DNA from: JAMLIA01 sp039810005
GTDB lineage: Bacteria; Chloroflexota; Chloroflexia; Thermomicrobiales; CFX8
Direction: 5' to 3'
DNA: 64,000 nucleotides
Assembly: GCA_039810005.1 (NCBI GenBank)
Contig: JBDHWD010000005.1
Location: 1-64,000, forward strand
Shown here: piece by piece, positions 25,783 through 33,688 of the stretch
How positions within the stretch are numbered: position 1 is the first letter of the stretch
How the letters are laid out: the number at the start of each line of letters is the position of its first letter
Notes under the pieces: generated by a model
The model's input: the letters and a program-made list of their open reading frames with translations, nothing else
What the model was told of the DNA's origin: nothing
Databases searched by the model: none
Position numbers and translations under genes: made by a program

Positions 25783-26238
25783 TTGGTATCTGAGCTGCCA
25801 TTTGAATGGTTCGTCCTGCTCCTGCGGGTCGTCTTCATTTTCCTCCTGTACTTCTTCGTCTATCAGGTCATCCGTGTCGTCCTGCGTGAGCTCCGCGTCC
25901 TGGCGTCGCGGGGCGAGGTCGCGGCCGGCGCTCCGATGCCGACCGGCGCGCTGCTGGTCGCTGATGCAGGCGAGTCGAATCTGCACCGAGGGCAGGTCTT
26001 CGACCTGGAGCCGGTGACGGTCATTGGACGACATCCCCGGGCGACGATTCGCGTCGATAGCTCGTTTATCTCGTCCGAGCACGCCCAGATGAGCTGGGAG
26101 CAGGATCGCTGGTGGGTGACCGACTTGCGCTCGACCAACGGGACCTTCGTCAACGGAACGCAGATCCGGGTGCCGACCGGCATTCGCGCCGGCGACTTCG
26201 TCGAGCTGGGCGGCGTCAGGTTCCAGCTCGTTCCATGA
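25783..26238 (+). CDS. fhaB: FhaB-like membrane-anchored FHA protein
   Basis: A protein of 151 residues. One N-terminal membrane helix (FVLLLRVVFIFLLYFFVYQV, about 8-27) is followed by a cytoplasmic FHA domain with VTVIGRHPRATIRVDSSFIS, SEHAQMSWEQDRWWVTDL and STNGTFVNGT. The anchor plus FHA order matches FhaB/FipA of Actinobacteria. The only in-frame start after the fhaA stop is TTG 25783, which has an AAGG site some ten bases upstream. It probably forms an operon with fhaA. The PP2C phosphatase gene 5 kb away is a likely functional partner; no kinase gene is in the window. Confidence 0.85.
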   Translation: MVSELPFEWFVLLLRVVFIFLLYFFVYQVIRVVLRELRVLASRGEVAAGAPMPTGALLVADAGESNLHRGQVFDLEPVTVIGRHPRATIRVDSSFISSEHAQMSWEQDRWWVTDLRSTNGTFVNGTQIRVPTGIRAGDFVELGGVRFQLVP

Positions 26239-26298
26239 CACGCAGACAGATACCATCGTCACCGATTTGCGTCTCGTATACTTGGAATTGCCTGAATC

Positions 26299-26330
26299 AC
26301 CCCGCGACACGAGCACTGTTGTCGCGGGGT
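26299..26330 (+). promoter_or_regulatory. Hairpin between fhaB and the GT2 gene
   Basis: ACCCCGCGACA and TGTCGCGGGGT form a perfect 11-base stem with a 10-base loop. It lies about 60 bases past fhaB and just before the ribosome site of the GT2 gene. A TATACT box at 26277-26282 precedes it. It could be a terminator for fhaB without a T tract or a 5' leader structure of the next gene. Confidence 0.45.
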
Positions 26331-26356
26331 ACGCACGTCCGGAGCCTGGAGGGCTG

Positions 26357-27157
26357 ATGCTCGATCGGAAGCTGTCGCTCATTTTGCCGGCGCACAACGA
26401 AGCCGAGAACATTGAGGCTGTCGTCGGCCGAGCGTTGGAAGTCCTCCCCCAGGTCGTTGCTGATTTTGAGGTCATTGTCGTTGATGACGGCAGTGGCGAC
26501 GGCACCAGCGACATCGCCGACCGGCTTGTAGCCGCGCATCCGCAGGTGCGAGTCGTGCATCACGAAGTGAATCGCGGCTATGGTGCCGCGCTCACCTCCG
26601 GTTTTCAGGCTGCGACCGGCGCTGCCGTGATGTTCATGGATTCCGACCGGCAGTTCGACATTTCCGATATCCGCGCGCTGCTGCCGTACGTTCCGCATTA
26701 CGACGTCGTTGCGGGGTATCGCATCAAGCGTCGCGATCCGTTCTATCGGATCGTCTTCGCGCGCGTGTTCGGGCTGTCGGTCTGGGTGTTGTTTGGTCTG
26801 CGCATGCGCGATATCGACTGCGCGTTCAAGATATTCCGGGGTGATCTGCTCGAAGGGATTGAGCTGACAACGCCCGGAGCCCTGATCAACACGGAATTGC
26901 TGATTCGACTGAAGCAGCGCGGCGCAACGATTACGCAGGTCGGCGTCAACCACTATCCGCGTCCAGCCGGTGAGTCCTCCGGCGGCAGCCCGAAGGTCGT
27001 CTTCCGGGCGATGGGTGAGACGATCCGGCTCTGGCTGCGCTTGCGTCGCGAGGCGTCCGATGAAGGCCGTTCGCAGAATCGCTTTATCGCGCAGGTCGTT
27101 GCCGGCGCTTCCGGCCTGCTAGCGTTCCTGTTCACCTGGCGTCGTATTCGGCGCTAG
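26357..27157 (+). CDS. Family 2 glycosyltransferase (dolichol-phosphate mannosyltransferase-like)
   Basis: A GT-A fold enzyme of 266 residues. LSLILPAHNEAENIEAVV opens the nucleotide-binding domain. VIVVDDGSGDGTSDI holds the first Asp pair, VMFMDSDRQFDISDI the metal-binding DXD-like site, and GYRIKRRDPFYRIVFARVFG follows. This resembles DPM1-like polyprenyl-phosphate sugar transferases. The C-terminal stretch FIAQVVAGASGLLAFLFTW is a possible membrane helix. ATG 26357 follows GGAGGG; the frame is open further upstream but without a site. The stop overlaps the convergent DUF167 gene by four bases. Confidence 0.85.
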   Translation: MLDRKLSLILPAHNEAENIEAVVGRALEVLPQVVADFEVIVVDDGSGDGTSDIADRLVAAHPQVRVVHHEVNRGYGAALTSGFQAATGAAVMFMDSDRQFDISDIRALLPYVPHYDVVAGYRIKRRDPFYRIVFARVFGLSVWVLFGLRMRDIDCAFKIFRGDLLEGIELTTPGALINTELLIRLKQRGATITQVGVNHYPRPAGESSGGSPKVVFRAMGETIRLWLRLRREASDEGRSQNRFIAQVVAGASGLLAFLFTWRRIRR

Positions 27158-27465
27158 GCGTCGGGCACCAACACCGCGAGGCGCGCCGCAACCGCGGCCT
27201 GGCTCAGCCCGCTGATACGGACTCGCTTGCGCTTGCTGGTCTGCCCGCCGACGATCTCCACCTGACTCTTCGAGACACCGAGCGTCGTTGCGATCAGCTT
27301 CTCGATTGCCGCGTTTGCCGCGCCGTCAACTGGCGGCGCTGTCACACGCACCTTCAACGCGCCATCGTGAAAGCCAACAATCTCGGCACGCGAGGCTCGC
27401 GGTTGGACCAGGATGTCCAGCGTGGCGGAGGTTACTGATGGCGATTGAGAGCGTCGATCGCTCAC
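27154..27465 (-). CDS. DUF167/YggU-family protein
   Basis: A small protein of 103 residues that matches the YggU/DUF167 family. LDILVQPRASRAEIVGFHDG opens the fold. LKVRVTAPPVDGAANAAIEK is the signature, and LGVSKSQVEIVGGQTSKRKR leads into the C terminus. The function of the family is unknown. GTG 27465 follows AAAGGAG at a good distance; the frame is open to 27570 without a site. It overlaps the GT2 gene tail to tail by four bases. Confidence 0.85.
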   Translation of the reverse strand: MSDRRSQSPSVTSATLDILVQPRASRAEIVGFHDGALKVRVTAPPVDGAANAAIEKLIATTLGVSKSQVEIVGGQTSKRKRVRISGLSQAAVAARLAVLVPDA

Positions 27466-27502
27466 GCGGCGCTCTCCTTTCGCTGTTTTACTGTGGCGCG
27501 TG

Positions 27503-28939
27503 TCAGGCGGCGACAGACGCCGAAGTGCGCAGATCGGCGACGACGTCGGAGAGGTGCTCAGCTGGGACAACCCGTCGACCGAGCGCCGTCTGCAAATCCT
27601 CGATCGTCATGTCATCCAGAAGCGTGCCGGTTCGGCGCGAGATCATCGTCGTTGAGATGTAGACTGGCGAATCGCCGGGACGATCGGCCAGCGTTGAGAC
27701 GAGATCCTGGCCGGTCAGCAGGCCCGAGACGTTGATCTCGGGTCCAAAGAACTTATTCTCGACGACAGCGACATCCAGCTTGCTTCCGGTTGCCGCATTG
27801 ACTCCAGCGACCTCGCGCTCCATCGTCGGGCCAATGAGCGTCGCGCAGGCGATCAGACCGGGGAGACCATTGACTGGGATCCTGCTGCCGCGACGGACGA
27901 TCTTGCGCGCGTCATCAAGGAACATGCGGGTAATGCCGATGCCATCCTCCACCTGCGGGAAGCCGTCGTAATGCCGGGTCGATGGCACCTTGCTCTCGCT
28001 CATCAGGTAGAACTCGTCGCCAAGATGGAAGAACGTCTCGCCGCGCGTCTTGCGGAAGTGCTTCTGCCAGCGTTCGGCCTGCGCGATGACTCCGCGCGCC
28101 TCTTCCGCTGTGTAGCGCCGCATCTCCAGCATTGCGCCGGGCATTGTGCGGTTGCAGGGCCGTGAGACGCGGACGCGCATCTTCTGGCGCTCGAAGCCGA
28201 ACTTCGTCAGGCCAACCGGCACGCCGGCAATCGACTTCAGATGCTCGCCGCAGTTCGACAGGTCGGTCAGCGATCGCTCCAGCTCCGGTCCATCGTTTAC
28301 ACCCGGGCAGAGGACGAACTGGACGTGATAGTCGATGCGGGCGCGTTCCAGGCGGGCGAGATGCTCCATAATGAGCGCACCCTTCGGGTTGCCGACAAGC
28401 TGGGCGCGTAGCTCGGGGTTCGTCGCGTGAACCGAGACGTGCATTGGGCCGAGGCGCTGCTCTTCAATCCGCTGCCAGTCGTCTTCGGTCAGGTTGGTCA
28501 ACGTGACGAAGCTGCCGTGCAGCATGGACTGGCGGTAGTCGTCGTCCATCACGTAGAGGCTACGACGCATACCCTTCGGGATCTGCTTGATGAAGCAGAA
28601 CGGGCAAGCATTCTCGCAGACGTGGATGCCGTCCATCGTCGGGTCGGAGAAGGTAATGCCCCAGACCTCTTCGACATCGCGTTCGACCTCGCACTGATGG
28701 ATCTCGCCATCGCGCTCGATCTCGAGGATGACCTCTTCCTCGGCGGCGTAGTACTGGAAGTCGAGGATGTCGCGCAACGGACGGCCGTTGACCTTCAGAA
28801 TGCGGTCGCCTGGCTCGATACCGATCTCTTCAGCGAGGGATCCGGCTGCGACGTGCTGTACTTCGCCGGGACGCTCCGGCGCGAGCGCGGTCCGTCGGCG
28901 AAAACCCGGCCGCGTAATATCCTGAACTCGTACAACCAC
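27503..28939 (-). CDS. PDZ/radical-SAM/DUF512 protein
   Basis: A 478-residue protein of the family often annotated as putative Fe-S oxidoreductase with DUF512. A PDZ-like domain at about 25-95 (GSLAEEIGIEPGDRILKVNG) precedes a cysteine cluster CENACPFCFIKQIPKGMR near residue 105, spaced CX3CX2C as in radical SAM enzymes. A TIM-barrel region (HVSVHATNPELRAQLVGNPK) follows. The C-terminal DUF512 has IPVNGLPGLIACATLIGPT and NKFFGPEINVSGLLTGQDL. The substrate is unknown. GTG 28939 lies 5 bases past the rsmE stop, so it belongs to the prmA-rsmE transcript. Confidence 0.88.
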   Translation of the reverse strand: MVVRVQDITRPGFRRRTALAPERPGEVQHVAAGSLAEEIGIEPGDRILKVNGRPLRDILDFQYYAAEEEVILEIERDGEIHQCEVERDVEEVWGITFSDPTMDGIHVCENACPFCFIKQIPKGMRRSLYVMDDDYRQSMLHGSFVTLTNLTEDDWQRIEEQRLGPMHVSVHATNPELRAQLVGNPKGALIMEHLARLERARIDYHVQFVLCPGVNDGPELERSLTDLSNCGEHLKSIAGVPVGLTKFGFERQKMRVRVSRPCNRTMPGAMLEMRRYTAEEARGVIAQAERWQKHFRKTRGETFFHLGDEFYLMSESKVPSTRHYDGFPQVEDGIGITRMFLDDARKIVRRGSRIPVNGLPGLIACATLIGPTMEREVAGVNAATGSKLDVAVVENKFFGPEINVSGLLTGQDLVSTLADRPGDSPVYISTTMISRRTGTLLDDMTIEDLQTALGRRVVPAEHLSDVVADLRTSASVAA

Positions 28940-28944
28940 GCTCG

Positions 28945-29700
28945 CTAGCCTTCTTCCTCGTATGTTCGTGCTGACCAGGCTCGCTGCATCAGGGTTCCGG
29001 CCGCGACGATTGCTGCTGTTTCAGACCGCAAAATGAATGGGCCAAGTGTCACAGATTTGGTGTGTTCGCGAAGGAGCCCGCGCTCAGCTTCGCTCCAGCC
29101 ACCTTCGGGTCCGATCAGAATTGTTGCGCTCTCGAACGGTTCGACATCAGCGAGCGGCAGCGGTTCGTCGTCTGAGCGCTCGATTAACGCGAATAGCGGC
29201 TCGTCATTGCTGTTGCGAAGGATGTCTGCAATGCTGGCCGGCTGTTCGATGAGCGGCACTGTCGTTCGCTCGGACTGCTCGGTTGCTTCGATCGCGATGC
29301 GCCGAAGCCGCGTGGCTCGTCGCTCCCACTCGCGATCAACAGCGTAGGATACCACGCAATGTTGGGCGGCAAGCGGGATGATGCTGCTCACGCCGATCTC
29401 AGTCAGCTTCTGAACCGCAAGATCGAACCGCTCGCCCCTGAGGAGCGCGAGGCCGATTGTCAACCGGATCGGCAGGCGAGCGCTTTCGTCACGGATCGAC
29501 TCAATGTCGACCGCGACCTCATTGCGTTCAACAGATGCGATGCGTGCATCGGCTACCCGACCCAGTCCATCAGCGATCTCTAGCGGATCGCCAACGCGCA
29601 GTCGGAGCACGCTGCGCACCTGTCGCCCCTGTTCCCGCGACAGGAGGACGCGCGATTCCGCGACAAGCGGCTGTTCGACAATGAAGCGATGGCGACGCAT
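28945..29700 (-). CDS. rsmE: 16S rRNA (uracil1498-N3)-methyltransferase
   Basis: A SPOUT-fold methyltransferase of 251 residues predicted to methylate U1498 of 16S rRNA. An N-terminal PUA-like domain (RRHRFIVEQPLVAESRVLL to SVLRLRVGDPLEIADGLG) is followed by LLRGERFDLAVQKLTEIGVS and the knotted SAM-binding region with ILIGPEGGWSEAERGLL and TLGPFILRSETAAIVA. ATG 29700 is chosen: it lies 7 bases after the prmA stop and gives the family N terminus. The frame remains open to 29793. It is encoded with prmA, another translation-apparatus methylase. Confidence 0.92.
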   Translation of the reverse strand: MRRHRFIVEQPLVAESRVLLSREQGRQVRSVLRLRVGDPLEIADGLGRVADARIASVERNEVAVDIESIRDESARLPIRLTIGLALLRGERFDLAVQKLTEIGVSSIIPLAAQHCVVSYAVDREWERRATRLRRIAIEATEQSERTTVPLIEQPASIADILRNSNDEPLFALIERSDDEPLPLADVEPFESATILIGPEGGWSEAERGLLREHTKSVTLGPFILRSETAAIVAAGTLMQRAWSARTYEEEG

Positions 29701-29707
29701 TGGCGAT

Positions 29708-30643
29708 TCAGTGTCGCTCGAGGAGCAGCGCCACCCAGTCGCCGGCCTGCTTGCGCGCCTTGACGCTGACGCCAAGTGGCTGGAACGCGTCAACTACCAG
29801 CTGCTCACGCTCCTCGATGATGCCGCTGGCAATCAGGATGCCGCCTGGCGCAATGTGGCGAGCGATCGCCTCAGCGTTGTCGGCCAGGATGCGGGCAATG
29901 AGGTTGCCGAAGACGACCGGATAGGTCGCATCGCCAAGCCCTGCCTGATCAATCGGCGCGGCGATAACGGTGATGCGATCGTCCATGGCGTTCAGCTTGA
30001 CGTTCTCAGCGAGCGCACGGGCTGCGACCGGATCGATCTCAACCGCGACGGCGCTGGATGCGCCAGCGCGCAGCGCGCCAATAGCGAGGATGCCAGAGCC
30101 GGCCCCGATGTCGAGGACGTCCCGGCCGTCGAGATCGACCTCTTCGGCAAACAGCATGCACATCTCGGTCGATGGGTGCAGGCCAGTGCCGAAGGCCATT
30201 CCCGGATCGAGGTGAATGACGCGATCTCCTTCGCGCGGTTCGTAATCGCGCCAGGTGGGCCGCACAACGAACGACTTTCCGATCCTCAGGATCTGGAAAT
30301 GCTCTTTCCAGGCGTTGGCCCAGTCCTCTTCCTCGCGCTCGGCGAAGGTCGGCTCGCCGACGCCGCCAATCTGCTGGAAGTGCCAGACCGCGCGCGCGAG
30401 ATCGTCCTTGCGCTGCTCGATCTGGTCGTCGACCGGCAGCCAGGTGCGCACGAGGACAGGGCGAGTCGGGTCGATCTCCAGGTTATCGCCGTCATCGTCC
30501 TGCTTATACGGCTCCTCAATGACGACACCCTCGTTGTAGCCAAAAGTGGACAGGAGCTCGCAGACCGATTCGACCGATTCCGCGTTCGCCGGGACAGTCA
30601 CTTCAACCCAGCGCTGCACCGACTCAGCCACGGTTCTGGCCAT
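29708..30643 (-). CDS. prmA: Ribosomal protein L11 methyltransferase
   Basis: A SAM-dependent methylase of 311 residues. The N-terminal domain (QRWVEVTVPANAESVESV) is followed by WANAWKEHFQILRIGKSFVV, then the PrmA core HLDPGMAFGTGLHPSTEMCM, VLDIGAGSGILAIGALRAGA (SAM motif I), VEIDPVAARALAENVKLN and VVFGNLIARILADNA, with the NPPY-like motif replaced by GNLIA as usual in PrmA. ATG 30643 overlaps the end of the upstream nucleotidyltransferase gene by 20 bases. The frame is open further upstream without family sequence. Confidence 0.92.
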   Translation of the reverse strand: MARTVAESVQRWVEVTVPANAESVESVCELLSTFGYNEGVVIEEPYKQDDDGDNLEIDPTRPVLVRTWLPVDDQIEQRKDDLARAVWHFQQIGGVGEPTFAEREEEDWANAWKEHFQILRIGKSFVVRPTWRDYEPREGDRVIHLDPGMAFGTGLHPSTEMCMLFAEEVDLDGRDVLDIGAGSGILAIGALRAGASSAVAVEIDPVAARALAENVKLNAMDDRITVIAAPIDQAGLGDATYPVVFGNLIARILADNAEAIARHIAPGGILIASGIIEEREQLVVDAFQPLGVSVKARKQAGDWVALLLERH

Positions 30644-31628
30644 TCTCACGGTTTGAGCGCAGGTCGATGTCGGACGAGTCACCAACGTTAACCCGCAGTG
30701 GCTCACCGCGCACGATTGCATCTCGACCGACGATCGAGCGCGTCAGCATCGCCGAGTCGATCGTTGCTCCGGCGTCGACAATCGAATCGCGCACAATCGC
30801 GTTCTCGATGACGACGTTATCGCCAATGCTGACGTTCGGCCCGATGACCGAGCCGCCAATGGTGGCGGTTTCGGAGATGAAGACTGGCGGGACGAACACG
30901 GAATCAGGCGTCGAATGCGTCGTGTGTGAGCGCGAAAGCAGGAAGCGGTTGGTGTCGAGCAGGGCATCCGGTGTCCCGCAATCTTCCCAAACACTGGCCG
31001 GCAGAGTCGTGATCCGCGCGCCATCGTCGATCATGAGCTGGACGGCGTCGGCCAGGTAGAACTCGCCCTTGGTCTGGATGCAGTCGGTCATCTGGCGATC
31101 GATGGCCTGGAAGAGGTCGCGGATCTCGCGCATGTAATACACGCCCATAATTGCCAGGTTGCTCTCGGGCTCCTGCGGCTTTTCGATGAGCTGTGTGGCC
31201 CAGCCGTTGTCGAGCATGGCGATGCCGAAGCGCCGCGGATCGTCGACTTCCTTAACGAAAATCGCTGCGTCTGCGTCCAGATTTTGTAACGACGAAAGCG
31301 GAGCCTCAAAGATCATGTCCGGGAAGACAATCAGGGTCGGTCCGGCGATCTGGCCGCGCGCCTGGATGATGGCGTGCGACTGCCCGAGCGGCTCGTCCTG
31401 CTTGACGAACACGGAGTCGAACGCATAGTTGTCGCGAACGTAGTCTTCGATCTGCTCACCGAGGAATCCGGTTACAAACACGGCACGATCGATATCGATT
31501 TCACTGAGCGTGTCGAGTACGTGGCCGAGAACTGGCTTCCCCGCGACACTGACCAGCGGCTTGGGACGACTCCACGTTTGCGGGCGAAGCCTGGTCCCGA
31601 GGCCGCCAACGGGGATGATGATATTCAT
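30624..31628 (-). CDS. Sugar-1-phosphate nucleotidyltransferase with left-handed beta-helix tail
   Basis: A 334-residue protein. The N-terminal nucleotidyltransferase domain has IPVGGLGTRLRPQTWSRPKP (6-25), FPDMIFEAPLSS as metal-site region, EVDDPRRFGIAMLD, VYYMREIRDLFQAI and the C-terminal EDCGTPDALLDTNRF. About 70 residues of hexapeptide repeat follow (TATIGGSVIGPNVSIGDNVV). This is the long RmlA/GlmU-like layout that makes dTDP-, UDP- or GDP-sugars; the sugar cannot be read from sequence. It would feed the window's many glycosyltransferases. It is the first gene of the prmA-rsmE-radical-SAM run. Confidence 0.87.
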   Translation of the reverse strand: MNIIIPVGGLGTRLRPQTWSRPKPLVSVAGKPVLGHVLDTLSEIDIDRAVFVTGFLGEQIEDYVRDNYAFDSVFVKQDEPLGQSHAIIQARGQIAGPTLIVFPDMIFEAPLSSLQNLDADAAIFVKEVDDPRRFGIAMLDNGWATQLIEKPQEPESNLAIMGVYYMREIRDLFQAIDRQMTDCIQTKGEFYLADAVQLMIDDGARITTLPASVWEDCGTPDALLDTNRFLLSRSHTTHSTPDSVFVPPVFISETATIGGSVIGPNVSIGDNVVIENAIVRDSIVDAGATIDSAMLTRSIVGRDAIVRGEPLRVNVGDSSDIDLRSNRENGQNRG

Positions 31629-32130
31629 CCGCGATCAACCTTCCTCACCATGGATTGCGTCAGGTCGGCAGGTAACATCGTGCTACCAGCGACCGACAGT
31701 AAAGTGTAACCGAGCATAGGCAAACAAACGCGCAAGCTCGGGGCACACGGAGTGGATTGCGGCCAGCACTCGCGGACGCGGAACGATCTCGATGACCGAT
31801 TCAACCGCGCTTTCGCCCGTACCGGCCGCGCAACGAGGGATCGAGAATCAGGTTGCGCATATCGTTGATCGGCGTTCTAGCCTCGTCCTGTGGTATCAGC
31901 GCTCGTCATTTCCCAGACCAACAACCCGTCGATCCCAGCAAGCACGACGCCGGCCACGGAACTCGCCTGAGCACTGGCCGGCTGCGCCTCGGGATGCGCG
32001 TGCATGCTCGATGGGCGGAACGCCGGGCCAGCGCTGCGACAGCACGGCCTTCAGACCGGGGTGCCCTGCTAGAATGCGCCCAATTCGATTGGCTATCGTT
32101 CCCCCTCATTCCGCGAAAGGTCGACATTGC
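31629..32130. other. 500-base gap without a convincing gene
   Basis: This is the largest non-coding stretch, between a divergent nucleotidyltransferase and the phzF-like gene. An upstream in-frame extension of the phzF-like frame to 31792 is not family sequence. On the minus strand a 42-codon frame (31877-32005) and short neighbouring frames read somewhat like protein but lack ribosome sites, so decayed coding sequence is possible. Promoters of both flanking genes should lie here; I could not fix them. Confidence 0.4.
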
Positions 32131-32976
32131 ATGAACTCCAGAGCGCGCAGGTTCGCCCAGGTCGATGTGTTCTCGTCAACGCAATACCTCGGCAATCCGG
32201 TGGCGGTCGTTCTTGACGCGGATGGTCTGGACGCGGACATGATGCAACGCGTGGCGCGCTGGACGAACCTTTCGGAGACGACGTTTGTGTTGCCGGCGTC
32301 GTCGGCTGAGGCCGACTACCGTCTGCGCATATTCACGCCCGGCGGCGAGCTGCCCTTCGCCGGCCATCCAACGCTTGGCTCGGCGCACGCATGGTTGGAG
32401 AGTGGTGGCATTCCTCGCGACCCAGCAACGATCGTCCAGGAGGTCGAAGCCGGCCTGATCGCGATCCGCCGCGACGGCGACTTGCTCTCTTTTGCTGCCC
32501 CGCCAACCATCAGATCGGGCGACCTCGACGAACAGTATGTGGGCCAGATTGCGGAGGCTTTCGGCATCGAGCGCAGCAAGATTCTGGCGCATCAATGGGT
32601 CGACAATGGTCCCGGCTGGGCTGTCGTGCGATTGGCGACGGCGCAGGAAGTCCTCGACCTGACGCCCGATCTGGCGCGCATACCGGATGCAATGGTCGGC
32701 GCTATTGGCGCGTATCCCGAGGGAGCCGAACATGCGTTTGAGATGCGGACATTCGCGCCGGCACTCGGTATCGCCGAGGATCCGGTCTGCGGCTCGATGA
32801 ACGCGTCGGTCGGGCAATGGCTCGTCCGCTCCGGCGCGGTGGCGGGTGGCTATCGCGTGTCCCAGGGGTCGCGTCTTGGGCGGGCCGGGGACATTGTAAT
32901 CACTGTTGGCGACGACGGATCGGTCTGGGTCGGTGGCTCGACAACGACGTTGTTCCGTGGCGAAGCGCTTATTTAG
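32131..32976 (+). CDS. PhzF-family isomerase/epimerase-like protein
   Basis: A 281-residue protein with the diaminopimelate-epimerase-like fold of the PhzF family. FAQVDVFSSTQYLGNPVAVV is the N-terminal signature. NLSETTFVLP includes the catalytic glutamate. LRIFTPGGELPFAGHPTLGS and DPVCGSMNASVGQWL are the two symmetric active-site loops, followed by SQGSRLGRAGDI. Members isomerise diverse small molecules, so the substrate is open. ATG 32131 follows AAAGG. A YbaK-like gene follows 31 bases later. Confidence 0.88.
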   Translation: MNSRARRFAQVDVFSSTQYLGNPVAVVLDADGLDADMMQRVARWTNLSETTFVLPASSAEADYRLRIFTPGGELPFAGHPTLGSAHAWLESGGIPRDPATIVQEVEAGLIAIRRDGDLLSFAAPPTIRSGDLDEQYVGQIAEAFGIERSKILAHQWVDNGPGWAVVRLATAQEVLDLTPDLARIPDAMVGAIGAYPEGAEHAFEMRTFAPALGIAEDPVCGSMNASVGQWLVRSGAVAGGYRVSQGSRLGRAGDIVITVGDDGSVWVGGSTTTLFRGEALI

Positions 32977-33007
32977 CACGCTGAAGTACGTATCGGACGG
33001 AGACCGG

Positions 33008-33502
33008 ATGCGGACCCCAAGCACAATGCGAGTGCAGGATTTTCTGGACAGGTATGAGACTGGCCTACATGTCATTTATCCCGAGGGTGACACTGCGACC
33101 GTGCAGTCTGCGGCGCAGACGCTCGGCGTTGAGCCGGGACAGATCGCCAAGACGCTCGCGCTGCGAGCGGGTGAGAGTCGCTTCCTGCTGGTCATGAGCG
33201 GCGAAGCGCGGCTGGACAATGCCAAGTTCCGCAATCGCTTTGGCAGTAAGCCGCGCATGCTCTCGGCGGAAGAAGCTGAAGAGCTGACCGGCCAGCCGGT
33301 TGGCGGCGTCGGCCCGTTCGGCCACCGTGATCCAGTCGATGTCTTCTGCGACGAATCGCTGGTGAAGTTCGACGTGATCTACCCCGCTGCGGGTAGCCCA
33401 GCCAGCGCCGTTCGCGTGACACCGGCGCTTCTCGCAGAGCTCACAACGGCGACATGGGTTGACGTGGCTCGCGACACGAACGGCGCAGGCGCAGACAACT
33501 GA
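33008..33502 (+). CDS. YbaK/ProX-type aminoacyl-tRNA deacylase-like protein
   Basis: A single YbaK domain of 164 residues, the family that hydrolyses mischarged tRNA such as Cys- or Ala-tRNA-Pro. EGDTATVQSAAQTLGVEPGQ and IAKTLALRAGESRFLLVMSG carry the conserved lysine. LDNAKFRNRFGSKPRMLSAE and PVGGVGPFGHRDPVDVFCDE hold the active-site loop with GGVxPFG. ATG 33008 follows GGAG; ATG 33026 is possible and a longer frame from 32906 is not family sequence. Probably co-transcribed with the phzF-like gene. Confidence 0.86.
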   Translation: MRTPSTMRVQDFLDRYETGLHVIYPEGDTATVQSAAQTLGVEPGQIAKTLALRAGESRFLLVMSGEARLDNAKFRNRFGSKPRMLSAEEAEELTGQPVGGVGPFGHRDPVDVFCDESLVKFDVIYPAAGSPASAVRVTPALLAELTTATWVDVARDTNGAGADN

Positions 33503-33560
33503 TTGGCGCACTTGTACGCGCTCAATCAGTGCGGGCAGATGAGCTTTCCGATGGAAACGG

Positions 33561-33634
33561 TACCCCCAAGGGGATTCGAACCCCTGCTCTCCTCCTTGAA
33601 AGGGAGGCGTCCTAGGCCACTAGACTATGGGGGC
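33561..33634 (-). tRNA. tRNA-Glu (anticodon TTC)
   Basis: Read on the minus strand, GCCCCCA pairs with TGGGGGT as the acceptor stem, with a terminal G-T pair and discriminator A. The anticodon arm is CCTCC-CTTTCAA-GGAGG with anticodon TTC for glutamate. The T arm is AGGGG-TTCGAAT-CCCCT. The D arm contains TAGTGGCCTAGGAC. CCA is not encoded. It lies 54 bases beyond the comEC stop on the same strand. Confidence 0.97.
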
Positions 33635-33688
33635 CTGCAAGACTGCACAAGGGTATCACAGGACACTTCCGGTTTGGACATCGGCGAA

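Noticed and set aside
31792..32130. N-terminal extension of the phzF-like frame
   Set aside because: The PhzF family starts at the FAQVDVFSS region. The upstream 113 codons have no family similarity and no ribosome site.
33561..33634. tRNA-Glu as the attachment site of an integrated element
   Set aside because: No integrase, no direct repeat of the tRNA 3' end and no shift to phage-like genes is seen on either side.
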